Shown here piece after piece: positions 15,965 through 24,207 of a stretch of DNA of 64,000 nt. The position numbers and the translations under genes were made by a program. The DNA lies in assembly GCF_900109615.1 (NCBI RefSeq), contig NZ_FOIX01000001.1:558001-622000 (forward strand). The letters are read 5' to 3'. Position 1 is the first letter of the stretch; the number at the start of each line of letters is the position of its first letter. Under the pieces are notes generated by a model. That model was not told where the DNA came from. It searched no databases and saw nothing but the letters and a program-made list of their open reading frames with translations. The stretch comes from Kaistella antarctica (GTDB lineage: Bacteria; Bacteroidota; Bacteroidia; Flavobacteriales; Weeksellaceae).

Positions 15965-16480
15965 CTAACTTCCAAATAATTTTTTCAATTCCACCGAATC
16001 TGCAGCTTTCATTCTGCCAGAAAGAATTAAGGATAGTTCTTTTCTGCGTAAAGCCGCTTCAAATCTAATTTTTTCTTCTTCAGTTTCCGGCTCCATTTTC
16101 GGAATTGGGATTGGTCGGTTGAATTCATCTACCGCCACGAAAGTGTAAATTCCAGAATTGGTATGAATCTTTTTCTGATTGATAGGATCATCTAACCAAA
16201 CATCCACATAAATTTCCATTGAAGTTGAAAAGGCTCGAGAAACTTTAGATTCCAAAACCACAATTCCACCCTCTGGAATTGGATGATCAAATGAAACATG
16301 ATTGACAGAGGCGGTTACAACGCGTCTTTCGCAATGTCTTGCCGCTGAAATCGAGGCACATCGATCCATTTTTGCTAAAAGTTCACCACCGAAAAGATTT
16401 CTTAACGAGTTCGTTTCGTTTGGCAAAACGATATTAGTCATTATGGTTAGCGAGGCTGCCGCTTTTTTGCTTTTTTCCAT
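15965..16480 (-). CDS. Acyl-CoA thioesterase, hotdog fold (YciA/BACH-like)
   Basis: 171 residues. The motif MTNIVLPNETNSLRNLFGG followed by ELLAKMDRCASISAARHC is the signature of the YciA / cytosolic acyl-CoA hydrolase hotdog family, with the catalytic Asp/Asn region at LPNETN. It hydrolyses acyl-CoA to free acid and CoA. The start at 16480 overlaps the upstream gene by 34 bases; a second ATG at 16441 would avoid this, but relatives carry about a dozen residues before the MT(N/E) motif, so the longer form is preferred. Translational coupling with the HU-like gene is likely. Confidence 0.92.
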   Translation of the reverse strand: MEKSKKAAASLTIMTNIVLPNETNSLRNLFGGELLAKMDRCASISAARHCERRVVTASVNHVSFDHPIPEGGIVVLESKVSRAFSTSMEIYVDVWLDDPINQKKIHTNSGIYTFVAVDEFNRPIPIPKMEPETEEEKIRFEAALRRKELSLILSGRMKAADSVELKKLFGS

Positions 16481-17211
16481 TTAGATTTTGAATAGTTTTT
16501 TGAACTCCATTTTTTAACTGGAGCTTTTATAGGTGCAATCGCTTTTTGTAAAGAATCGTTTTTAAGAGAGTCTAAAACAAGCTTAGCCGCATTTATAGAA
16601 TCTGTTTTCACCGCATCTATTTTAACGGGAATAATTTCTTTTTTCGGTGTTTCTGTTGTGAAAGATTTTTTACCAAAAATCATTTCCGGTTGCGTAATTC
16701 CCAGATAGGTAAGCGCTAAAATACCGATGAGTATTGGAGATATCCAGTAAAAGGATTTGCTTAATCGATAGGACGTCCCACTTTTACGCGGGCTATTTTT
16801 TATTTCGGAAAGATTTATTTCTTCTAAACCATAAAAATCCTGTGAGAGGTTTTCGGCCCTATTTCCAGAGAAAACCATGTGGCTATCTTCCAAGAAAAAT
16901 GTTCCTAAATTCTCAACCTGTACTTTTTTATCTTTTAGAAGTGTTGCGTTCCAGTAATTAACTTGTTTTTTAATTTCGAGTTCTGCCTCGATCAGCGGAA
17001 TGTTTTTTAGTGTGGCTAAAAAACTGCTAAAATCATTTCCGTTTCCAGATACATCAGTTTTAAAGGCCACTTCTGCGCCTGGTGGCAAAATGGTTTTACC
17101 CTCTTTATCGAGTTCAGCGGTAATCGTGTGCAGATAAAAAGTTCCGAAATTCGGGATGGTAACGCTGCCTTGTTTTTTTAAATAATCGAGAAGAGATAAG
17201 GAAAAATTCAT
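16447..17211 (-). CDS. HU-like (CCDC81-type) domain membrane protein
   Basis: 254 residues. Two short N-terminal repeats resemble the paired prokaryotic HU domains of the CCDC81 type: LLDYLKKQGSVTIPNFGTFYL (about 7-27) and VNYWNATLLKDKKVQVENLGTFFL (about 83-106), each with an (I/V)xN(F/L)GTF core. A single membrane helix follows (about 151-170), then a C-terminal segment rich in Lys and ending KSKWKKAKKRQPR. In Bacteroidota such proteins often carry a SPOR domain at the C-terminus; here none is apparent, so this version is shorter. Role unknown, possibly envelope or cell-division related. Preceded by a good promoter at 17219-17250. Confidence 0.75.
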   Translation of the reverse strand: MNFSLSLLDYLKKQGSVTIPNFGTFYLHTITAELDKEGKTILPPGAEVAFKTDVSGNGNDFSSFLATLKNIPLIEAELEIKKQVNYWNATLLKDKKVQVENLGTFFLEDSHMVFSGNRAENLSQDFYGLEEINLSEIKNSPRKSGTSYRLSKSFYWISPILIGILALTYLGITQPEMIFGKKSFTTETPKKEIIPVKIDAVKTDSINAAKLVLDSLKNDSLQKAIAPIKAPVKKWSSKNYSKSKWKKAKKRQPR

Positions 17212-17218
17212 ACTGGGG

Positions 17219-17250
17219 CAAATTTATGATTTTTGATTGAGTTAATCAAA
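17219..17250 (-). promoter_or_regulatory. Promoter of the HU-like gene / thioesterase operon
   Basis: On the minus strand: TTTG (17250-17247), a 20-base spacer, TAAATTTG (17226-17219), then the ATG eight bases on at 17211. This is a full -33/-7 match with an extremely short leader. Confidence 0.65.
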
Positions 17251-17256
17251 ATAAAA

Positions 17257-17279
17257 GAGACTGCTCAAAAAGCAGTCTC
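17257..17279 (-). terminator. Terminator after the T9SS cargo gene
   Basis: Inverted repeat GAGACTGCT / AGCAGTCTC (17257-17265 and 17271-17279) with a 5-base loop. On the minus strand it is followed by TTTTATTTTG, suiting termination of the leftward gene that stops at 17301. Confidence 0.8.
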
Positions 17280-17300
17280 AGATAGCAATGTTTGTTGAAA

Positions 17301-17975
17301 TTATTTTACAAATTTCACTACTTCGCTGTGGGCTCCGTTAGTGATTTTCACCAAATAGATTCCGTTTTTATTAAGATTTAAATCAATCGCACTTCCAGTT
17401 GAAGTTGCTTTGAAAGATCTTACCAATTTACCGCCCATTTCAAAGACTTGTAAATCTAAAGATCCCTTTTGTGAAGTGATTAATTTTCCACTAACAACAG
17501 AAGATTTATTTAATAATACGTTATTGCTAACTGCCAAATTGCCAACTGTAACCGTTGGGCCATTTGCAAAAACATCCGCAGATTGAAAATCAGCACCATT
17601 TTGCAAATTCTTGAAAACCATACCCAGTTTAGCAACTGTAGTTCCAGTTGGAATTACATTATTGGTGTTCGTAAAAGTTTTGGTATTCAAGTTAATTGTA
17701 CCAACATAAGCCATTGCAGCTTCGTTCCAATTCATTGTTACGTTAGAATTTCCCCAAGAATCATTATATGCTGCTCCTGTCGAATTATCTACTGTATTTA
17801 CGAAGCAATGGATATAAAATGTTTCAGTTCCTACTCCAGGAGAGTAAAAAGAATAGTCGTTAGCTGCGCCATAAGTGATTTTGAAAACACCTGGACTTGT
17901 AACTTCTGTTTGTACTTGTGCAGTTGCAGTGGTAGCTATAAATAGAGCTACGAATAAAGAATAGAATTTTTTCAT
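17301..17975 (-). CDS. Secreted protein with type IX secretion (T9SS type A) sorting domain
   Basis: About 224 residues from ATG 17975 (MKKFYSLFVALFIATTATAQ, a signal peptide cleaved after TAQ); the track-level upstream ATG at 18020 lies before a -7 element and is rejected. The middle is a beta-sandwich-like region without recognised motif. The last 70 residues form a T9SS C-terminal sorting domain: LQVFEMGGKLVRSFKATSTG ... LNKNGIYLVKITNGAHSEVVKFVK. The mature protein should be exported through the outer membrane by the PorSS and attached or released. A CAAAAATA (reverse TATTTTTG) -7 match lies at 17999-18006. Confidence 0.88.
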   Translation of the reverse strand: MKKFYSLFVALFIATTATAQVQTEVTSPGVFKITYGAANDYSFYSPGVGTETFYIHCFVNTVDNSTGAAYNDSWGNSNVTMNWNEAAMAYVGTINLNTKTFTNTNNVIPTGTTVAKLGMVFKNLQNGADFQSADVFANGPTVTVGNLAVSNNVLLNKSSVVSGKLITSQKGSLDLQVFEMGGKLVRSFKATSTGSAIDLNLNKNGIYLVKITNGAHSEVVKFVK

Positions 17976-18075
17976 AATTTTTAAAATTTTAATTGACGCA
18001 AAAATACTCCAAAAAATCATATCCGTGATGTTTTCTTTTAAAGAATAGAAATTATCTAAACAAAGTACTTTTCAC

Positions 18076-20193
18076 TTACTTAAATTTCAAACTTAGACCG
18101 AACATGAAGTTAGTCCCAGCCTGTGCAAAATAGAAAGGGTTCTGATCGTAAACAAAGCCATTATTCACATATTTTTTATTTAAAATATTGTTAACCAATA
18201 ATTTCAAATTAATTTCAGTTCTTTTTAAATTTAAAGTATATTTTACATTAAAATCAGTTAAGAAATAATCGTTCAACTTTAAATTACCATTATTGCTGTT
18301 GTCTAAATATTGGCTTCCAACGTATTGGTTCTGAATTCCTAAAGTAAAATTGGTGGTCGGCGCATAACTAAGTAAAACATTGCTAATAACATTGGGTGAA
18401 AATGAAATCGGAGTATTTCCTAAACTTTCAAAACCTTTTTCAGTTTCAGTTTTAAAGTCTTTGTTTTCATTTTTACTTAAGGTGAAGTTTGCTGAAATGT
18501 TCCATTGATCAGAGATTTTTGCCAGCGCTCCAACTTCAACTCCCATTCGATAACTTTTTCCTGAATTAACTCTGATGAATTCTCCAATGTCATTAATCTG
18601 TCCATTCAAAACCAATTGATTTTCGTAATTCATGTAGTATAAATTGGTGGTGAGGGAAATAGGGCCGAAAGACTTTTCTAAACCTGCTTCAAAATCGTGT
18701 AATTTTTCAGGTTGAATTTCGGGATTCGCGAAAATGTCATCTCGGTTAGGTTCACGGTGTGCATGCGCATACGAAAAGAAAACTTTACCTGAATTAATTC
18801 TATAATTTACACCCGCTTTCGGGTTAAAAAACAACCAGCTTTTATTGAGTTCCACGCCTTCATCATCGCCTTGTTGAATGATTTCTGTATCATAATTGAT
18901 ATTTCTTAATTGTAAATCTCCATAAAATTCAAAGCGATTTACTTTAATGATGGCTTTTGCAAAACCCGCTAATTCTGTTTTCGTGCCATTGTTTCTGTAA
19001 TATTCATGTTCGAAAATTTCTGGGAAGTAAACGCCCGAAACATTTCCGAAATGCTTTCCAAAATAATCGTTAGCAACAACTCCAAAATTTAAATCCAGAT
19101 TTTCAAACTTTCCGTAAAGCGTAGAAACTCCACCAAGAAAATCATTGTCCAACCATTTCTTTCGGATAAAATCGGTTCGCTTGATGGACTGATTTTCGAC
19201 TATTAAATTGTGCAGATTGTATTTTGAAAACTTCGCGTCTTGCTTATAATTTTCGTAATATCCTTTTCCTTTGGTATAATGAAAAGTCGTTTCTAAATTC
19301 CAATGATTATTGAGGTTTTGTTCCCAAAGTAATTGATAATGATTTTGTCCGTAATTATCGGTCTCATTGTCATAAAAGTTAACGATTTTCTCCCAATTCG
19401 CATCGTAGATTGCTCCCGAATTATTAAACTTTGGATTCTCCTCCCAAGTCTTTCGGTCAATGGCATTCCAAGCTTGATAGGTTTTTTCCTTACCACCAAA
19501 AGCCATCAAACGAATTTTGGTCTTATTTTCCTCAAACAAAGCTGAAAAGCTGTAGGATTTTAAATCAGAAAAAGCACGGTCAATATAGCCATTAGAGTGA
19601 ATTTGAGTAAATCTTCCCATTAAAGACAATCGATCTTTCCAGAATTTTCCACTACCAATTTCGGCAGCATATTTATAAGTGTTGAACGATCCATACGCAT
19701 TATCGGATTTTACGTGGAATTTTTCTTCAGGATCTTTAGAAATCACATTAACACTTGCTCCAAAAGCCGAAACTCCATTAGAGGAGGTGCCGACGCCACG
19801 TTGAATTACAATCTGTGAGGCCGAACTTGTGAGATCTGGAACATTCACGAAAAATGTTCCCTGAGATTCTGAATCATTATACGGAACGCCATTTAACATC
19901 ACATTAATTGCAGTTCCACCAACGCCACGAATTCGAAATCCCGTATAACCAACGCCATTTCCAGCATCAGAAGTTGAAATTACCGACATTTGATTTTTCA
20001 GCAAAATCGGCAAATCCTGACCCAGGTTTTTATAACCTAAATCTTTTTCAACGTTGATGATTTCTTTGGTGACGGGAAGTCGTTTTAGAAAGTTGACGCT
20101 TTCAATATCCTTCGTTTTGAGGGAATCCTGCGCGGTGTTTTGTGCATAGTAGAACGGACTTGCGATAAGTCCTAAAAAAATAAATCCTTTCAT
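18076..20193 (-). CDS. TonB-dependent outer-membrane receptor under TPP riboswitch control (putative thiamine-related transporter)
   Basis: About 705 residues from ATG 20193 (MKGFIFLGLIASPFYYAQ signal peptide); the frame runs up to 20271 only because the intergenic repeat is open. Plug domain: NQMSVISTSDAGNGVGYTGFRIRGVGGTAINVMLNGVPYNDSE, RGVGTSSNGVSAFGASVNV. The C-terminal 22-strand barrel ends in an aromatic residue region (FGLSLKFK). Its leader contains a full TPP riboswitch at 20305-20370. Bacteroidota genomes are known to carry TPP-regulated TonB receptors proposed to import thiamine or its precursors, so that is the best substrate guess. No thiamine biosynthesis gene is adjacent. Single-gene transcription unit. 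Confidence 0.9.
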   Translation of the reverse strand: MKGFIFLGLIASPFYYAQNTAQDSLKTKDIESVNFLKRLPVTKEIINVEKDLGYKNLGQDLPILLKNQMSVISTSDAGNGVGYTGFRIRGVGGTAINVMLNGVPYNDSESQGTFFVNVPDLTSSASQIVIQRGVGTSSNGVSAFGASVNVISKDPEEKFHVKSDNAYGSFNTYKYAAEIGSGKFWKDRLSLMGRFTQIHSNGYIDRAFSDLKSYSFSALFEENKTKIRLMAFGGKEKTYQAWNAIDRKTWEENPKFNNSGAIYDANWEKIVNFYDNETDNYGQNHYQLLWEQNLNNHWNLETTFHYTKGKGYYENYKQDAKFSKYNLHNLIVENQSIKRTDFIRKKWLDNDFLGGVSTLYGKFENLDLNFGVVANDYFGKHFGNVSGVYFPEIFEHEYYRNNGTKTELAGFAKAIIKVNRFEFYGDLQLRNINYDTEIIQQGDDEGVELNKSWLFFNPKAGVNYRINSGKVFFSYAHAHREPNRDDIFANPEIQPEKLHDFEAGLEKSFGPISLTTNLYYMNYENQLVLNGQINDIGEFIRVNSGKSYRMGVEVGALAKISDQWNISANFTLSKNENKDFKTETEKGFESLGNTPISFSPNVISNVLLSYAPTTNFTLGIQNQYVGSQYLDNSNNGNLKLNDYFLTDFNVKYTLNLKRTEINLKLLVNNILNKKYVNNGFVYDQNPFYFAQAGTNFMFGLSLKFK

Positions 20194-20239
20194 TCTTTTA
20201 ATTTTAAGATTAATTGAATAAAAGGGGTGAATTTGATTA

Positions 20240-20288
20240 GTAATAAGTAATTGGTAATAAGTAACAATCATTGCTAATTACTCATTAT
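20240..20288. repeat. Tandem and inverted GTAATAAGTAA repeats between riboswitch and start codon
   Basis: GTAATAAGTAA occurs twice in direct orientation (20240-20250 and 20254-20264), and an imperfect inverse copy is at 20278-20288. In the transcribed (minus) RNA the inverse copy can pair over 10 bp, one of them G-U, with either direct copy, so two alternative hairpins are possible between the TPP aptamer and the receptor ATG. Confidence 0.6.
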
Positions 20289-20304
20289 TTATTGCTTATT
20301 TTAA

Positions 20305-20370
20305 TTTCCCTAAACAGCATTATCTGTTCTAGGTTCATTGGGTATAATCTCAGCTTTTCACAGCACCCCT
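20305..20370 (-). ncRNA. TPP (thiamine pyrophosphate) riboswitch
   Basis: On the minus strand the conserved THI-box segments occur in order: GGGGTGC (20369-20363), GCTGAGA with TTATACCC (CTGAGATTATACCC at 20353-20340), GAACCT (20336-20331), GATAATGC (20325-20318) and GGGAA (20310-20306). This is essentially the complete TPP aptamer. It lies about 112 bases before the TonB receptor ATG, with a TAGGTTTG -7 element at 20392-20385 immediately upstream, so transcription starts just before the aptamer. When bound to TPP it should reduce receptor expression; the expression platform is not a standard terminator. Confidence 0.95.
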
Positions 20371-20384
20371 TTAATTTCTAGACG

Positions 20385-20392
20385 CAAACCTA
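20385..20392 (-). promoter_or_regulatory. -7 element of the riboswitch / TonB receptor transcript
   Basis: TAGGTTTG on the minus strand fits TAnnTTTG and lies 15 bases before the TPP aptamer. No well-spaced -33 TTTG is visible. Confidence 0.5.
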
Positions 20393-20404
20393 CGACATAT
20401 TTTT

Positions 20405-21166
20405 TCAATACGCCTTGTTATCGACGTCGACATAAAAATAGTTATCACCATCGGTAGTTACTTCGAACAAACGACCCAGTTTCCAGCTGTAGTTTCTCTT
20501 AATATCTTCATATATAAAGGGGATAATGACTTTGTTATTGACATCGATGATGCCGAATTTGTCATTTTTTACCGCAATTATCATTGGGTTTTTCAAATCG
20601 TCGCCTTCTAAAATGTGAAGATATTCAAATTGTGGATAAATGGTGAATTGCCGGTAATCAGAAGCGTCGCGGAATTTTGAATCTTCAATGATCCCGTAAT
20701 ATTTATTCATAATGTAAGCGTGAAACAATTGTGATTTAAACTCTAAAGGACATTTTCCTAAGTCGGCATCTTTAAATTGATAAACTCGTTTTCCTGCCAT
20801 GTCGATTCGGTAATCTTCCTCATTCAGCCGAACCGAGGCATACTTCTTTGACCCAAATTTTTTGACTTTAATATTAGAGGAATTTAAAAGATTACAATCT
20901 TCAGTGAAAAAGCCGACGTTGCTGTAAACGGGCGGAATAATCACCTTCCCTTTTTGATTAATGAAGCCAGATTTTCCGTCTTTTTTATAAGGAATAAGGG
21001 CCGGAATTGAATCGTTGATTTTAATTAAATCTAAATTAACTTTAGGAATAGTTGGTTTTTTAGTGAGGCTTTTTTTAACGACAACTTTTTTAGTGATGGT
21101 CTTTTTCTGTGCAAACACACTTACTGAGAAAATTAAAACAAGGAAAGTCAAAATATTTTTAGTCAT
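20405..21166 (-). CDS. WG-repeat-containing secreted protein
   Basis: 253 residues with an N-terminal signal peptide (LTFLVLIFSVSVFAQ) and a Lys-rich linker (KKTITKKVVVKKSLTKKP). Two clear WG-type repeats are seen: GKSGFINQKGKVIIPPVYSNV and DKFGIIDVNNKVIIPFIYEDI, with a degenerate one between. WG repeats occur in many secreted and cytosolic Bacteroidota proteins with unknown binding function. A TATTTTTG -7 match sits at 21183-21190, shortly before the start. No operon partner is evident: the next gene downstream has its own promoter and riboswitch. Confidence 0.85.
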   Translation of the reverse strand: MTKNILTFLVLIFSVSVFAQKKTITKKVVVKKSLTKKPTIPKVNLDLIKINDSIPALIPYKKDGKSGFINQKGKVIIPPVYSNVGFFTEDCNLLNSSNIKVKKFGSKKYASVRLNEEDYRIDMAGKRVYQFKDADLGKCPLEFKSQLFHAYIMNKYYGIIEDSKFRDASDYRQFTIYPQFEYLHILEGDDLKNPMIIAVKNDKFGIIDVNNKVIIPFIYEDIKRNYSWKLGRLFEVTTDGDNYFYVDVDNKAY

Positions 21167-21194
21167 ATCTATAAATAGGTTGCAAAAATAAGAT

Positions 21195-21530
21195 TTATAA
21201 ATTTCGGAGAATAAAGAATGCGATTACAACTATCAGTCCAACAACTAAGGCTTTTGTTCCGAACATAGATTTTGAAATCTTAGGAAATTCTTCTTTTAAT
21301 TTGGTTTGATGAAACAATAATCCGACCATTAGATATGGTATTGAAACAACCCATAATGCATTGTAGGCTAAAGCACTTTTAAAATTTAAATGAAGTAATT
21401 CGTGCGTGGCCCTTTGCGCGCCACAACCGGGACAACTTAATCCCGTAATGTTTTTAAAGAGACATTTTGGAAATAATTGATAATGTTCGGGATGGTAGAA
21501 ATAATAGATCAGTCCTGCCAAAAGTAACAA
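21195..21530 (-). CDS. DUF2752 domain-containing membrane protein
   Basis: About 111 residues. The hallmark CLFKNITGLSCPGCGAQRA followed by HELLHLNFKSALAYNALW identifies DUF2752; two to three membrane helices follow or precede it. No ATG exists in this frame between the preceding stop (21576-21578) and the DUF2752 motif; the codon at 21530 is TTG, and the hydrophobic stretch continues upstream as NFHYGIYFTLL, so the true start could be this TTG or a rarer codon further up near 21570. Function unknown. Confidence 0.8.
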   Translation of the reverse strand: MLLLAGLIYYFYHPEHYQLFPKCLFKNITGLSCPGCGAQRATHELLHLNFKSALAYNALWVVSIPYLMVGLLFHQTKLKEEFPKISKSMFGTKALVVGLIVVIAFFILRNL

Positions 21531-21716
21531 GGTAAAGTAGATGCCGTAATGAAAGTTCTTTTTGATTACTAAAGTTTATTTGCGATTAGAAACGAGATTG
21601 TTAACCCGCGTTTTGGTGGTGCTTTTTAATTTTTTAAAAGTAAGCAAATAGAAATAAAGCATCTCATTTATATTTATTCTAAATGACAATAGGCGACTCA
21701 AACTTAAAAAAAATCG

Positions 21717-21724
21717 TATTTTTG
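21717..21724 (+). promoter_or_regulatory. -7 element of the aconitase gene
   Basis: TATTTTTG matches TAnnTTTG, 36 bases before the ATG at 21760. The -33 region has no clear TTG. Confidence 0.45.
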
Positions 21725-21759
21725 AATTTCAAATACAATTTAATAAAAAACCTATCAAT

Positions 21760-24036
21760 ATGACTTTTGACATTGACATGATTAAGAAGGTGTATGCTCG
21801 GTATCCAGAACGGATCGAAGCGGCTCGTAAGGTCGTGGGCAAGCCACTTACCCTTGCAGAAAAAATTCTTTATTCTCACCTTTGGGAAGGCAATGCAACT
21901 CAGGCGCACGAAAGAGGAAATTCTTACGTCGACTTCGCTCCAGATAGAGTAGCAATGCAAGATGCAACGGCACAGATGGCTTTATTGCAGTTCATGCAGG
22001 CTGGAAAATCAAAAGTTGCTGTTCCATCTACGGCGCACGCAGATCACTTAATTCAAGCGAGAGTTGGTGCCGCTTCAGATTTACAGGAAGGTATCAATAA
22101 AAACTCAGAAGTTTTTAACTTTTTAAGTTCTGTGTGTGATAAATATGGCATTGGTTTCTGGAAACCAGGCGCCGGAATTATTCACCAAGTTGTTTTAGAA
22201 AACTATGCATTCCCAGGTGGAATGATGATTGGAACCGACTCTCACACTGTAAATGCAGGTGGATTAGGAATGGTTGCTATTGGTGTTGGTGGCGCAGATG
22301 CAGTTGACGTAATGGCTGGAATGGCTTGGGAATTAAAAATGCCGAAGCTAATCGGTATTAAACTAACAGGTCGTTTGAGCGGTTGGACTGCAGCAAAAGA
22401 TATTATTCTAAAAGTTGCCGGAATTCTTACCGTAAAAGGAGGAACTGGTTGTATCGTAGAATATTTTGGTGAAGGTGCAAATTCACTTTCTGCAACTGGA
22501 AAAGGAACGATTTGTAACATGGGTGCTGAAATTGGCGCCACAACTTCTACATTCGGATATGATGATTCGATGAGAAGATATTTATCTGCAACTGGAAGAC
22601 AAGACGTGGTAGATGCTGCTGATCAAATCGCGGATCACTTAACAGGTGATGCAGAGGTGTATGCAAATCCAGAATTGTATTTCGATCAGGTTATTGAAAT
22701 TGACTTAAATACTTTAACACCACATTTAAACGGACCGTTTACGCCAGATTTGGCAACTCCTGTGGCTGAGTTTCATGAGAAAGCCGTGGCAAACGGTTGG
22801 CCAATTGAAGTAGAATGGGCATTAATCGGTTCTTGTACAAACTCATCTTACGAAGATTTATCAAGAGCAGCTTCTATTGTTGAAGATGCTTTTGCAAAAG
22901 GCGTAAAACCGAAAGCGATATTAGGAATTAATCCAGGTTCTGAGCAAGTGAAATTCACGGCTGAGCGAGATGGTTTCCTAGATTCATTCAGAAAATTTGA
23001 GAACGCTAGAATCTTCACCAACGCTTGTGGACCTTGTATCGGTCAGTGGGATAGAGAAGGTTCTGACAAAGGAGAGAAAAACTCAATCATCCATTCATTC
23101 AACAGAAACTTTGCAAAAAGAGCTGATGGAAATCCAAATACACACGCTTTCGTAGCTTCACCAGAAATGGTTGCAGCCGTTGCAATTGCCGGTAGATTAG
23201 ATTTTAATCCAATTACAGATACTTTGACCAACGAAGCTGGAGAGCAAATTAAATTAGACGAGCCAAAAGGTTTTGAGCTTCCAGAAAAAGGGTTCGCTGT
23301 AGATGACAATGGTTATCAAGCGCCTTCTCATGATGGATCAACGGTTCAGATTGCGGTAAGTCCAACTTCTGACAGACTTCAATTGTTAACTCCTTTCCAA
23401 CCTTGGGATGGACAAAACATTAGCGGTGCGAAAGTTTTAATTAAAGCCTTCGGAAAATGTACCACCGACCATATTTCTATGGCTGGACCATGGTTAAAAT
23501 ACCGTGGACATTTAGATAATATTTCTAACAATATGTTGATCGGTGCGATCAACGCGTACAATATGGAAACCAACACCGTGAAAAATATTCTTACAGGAGA
23601 ATACGGTGAAGTTCCTGCGGTAGCGAGAGCTTATAAAGCAGCTGGCGTTCCAACGATTGTAGTTGGTGACGAAAACTATGGTGAAGGTTCTTCTAGAGAG
23701 CACGCAGCCATGGAACCTAGACATCTTGGTGTGTACGCAGTTTTGGTAAAATCATTCGCTCGTATCCACGAAACGAATTTGAAAAAACAAGGAATGCTAG
23801 GTTTAACATTTGCTGATAAAGCAGATTATGATAAATTCCAGGAAGATGATGTAGTTAACTTCTTAGATTTAAATCAGTTTGCTCCAGGGAAATCACTGAC
23901 TATCGAGTTGGTTCATGCTGATGGTTCTAAAGATATTGTGGTAACAAATCACACCTACAATACGCAACAAATTGAATGGTACAAAGCAGGTTCAGCCTTG
24001 AACTTAATTGCCGCCGAAGCAGCAAGAAATGCTTAA
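21760..24036 (+). CDS. acn: Aconitate hydratase (mitochondrial-type)
   Basis: 758 residues, the size of the mitochondrial-type aconitases typical of Bacteroidota (shorter than AcnA or AcnB of enterobacteria). It interconverts citrate and isocitrate in the TCA cycle. The three [4Fe-4S] Cys ligands are visible in [10 protein letters not shown] and [11 protein letters not shown]; the swivel domain has [22 protein letters not shown] and an Arg/Ser active-site set. An early [11 protein letters not shown] motif is also present. Single gene with its own promoter and a strong terminator at 24060-24083. Which of the acnA/acnB/acnM labels applies is a matter of nomenclature. Confidence 0.96.
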   Translation: MTFDIDMIKKVYARYPERIEAARKVVGKPLTLAEKILYSHLWEGNATQAHERGNSYVDFAPDRVAMQDATAQMALLQFMQAGKSKVAVPSTAHADHLIQARVGAASDLQEGINKNSEVFNFLSSVCDKYGIGFWKPGAGIIHQVVLENYAFPGGMMIGTDSHTVNAGGLGMVAIGVGGADAVDVMAGMAWELKMPKLIGIKLTGRLSGWTAAKDIILKVAGILTVKGGTGCIVEYFGEGANSLSATGKGTICNMGAEIGATTSTFGYDDSMRRYLSATGRQDVVDAADQIADHLTGDAEVYANPELYFDQVIEIDLNTLTPHLNGPFTPDLATPVAEFHEKAVANGWPIEVEWALIGSCTNSSYEDLSRAASIVEDAFAKGVKPKAILGINPGSEQVKFTAERDGFLDSFRKFENARIFTNACGPCIGQWDREGSDKGEKNSIIHSFNRNFAKRADGNPNTHAFVASPEMVAAVAIAGRLDFNPITDTLTNEAGEQIKLDEPKGFELPEKGFAVDDNGYQAPSHDGSTVQIAVSPTSDRLQLLTPFQPWDGQNISGAKVLIKAFGKCTTDHISMAGPWLKYRGHLDNISNNMLIGAINAYNMETNTVKNILTGEYGEVPAVARAYKAAGVPTIVVGDENYGEGSSREHAAMEPRHLGVYAVLVKSFARIHETNLKKQGMLGLTFADKADYDKFQEDDVVNFLDLNQFAPGKSLTIELVHADGSKDIVVTNHTYNTQQIEWYKAGSALNLIAAEAARNA

Positions 24037-24059
24037 TCAGGTCAGCTAATTATAATACA

Positions 24060-24083
24060 AACCGCTCAAGCAATTGGGCGGTT
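24060..24083 (+). terminator. Terminator of the aconitase gene
   Basis: Stem AACCGCTC / GGGCGGTT (24060-24067 and 24076-24083, one G-U pair) with an 8-base loop and a T-run at 24082-24087. Classical intrinsic terminator 23 bases after the stop. Confidence 0.9.
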
Positions 24084-24207
24084 TTTTATTTTCTTAATTA
24101 AAGGAAATATTCATTCATGATTTAGGAAAAATTCGGTTGCAAAGTTAAATACAAACTCTTTGTAACAATTCCCTCTTTCCGTTGTCTTATTGTAAAGTAA
24201 ATAAGAT

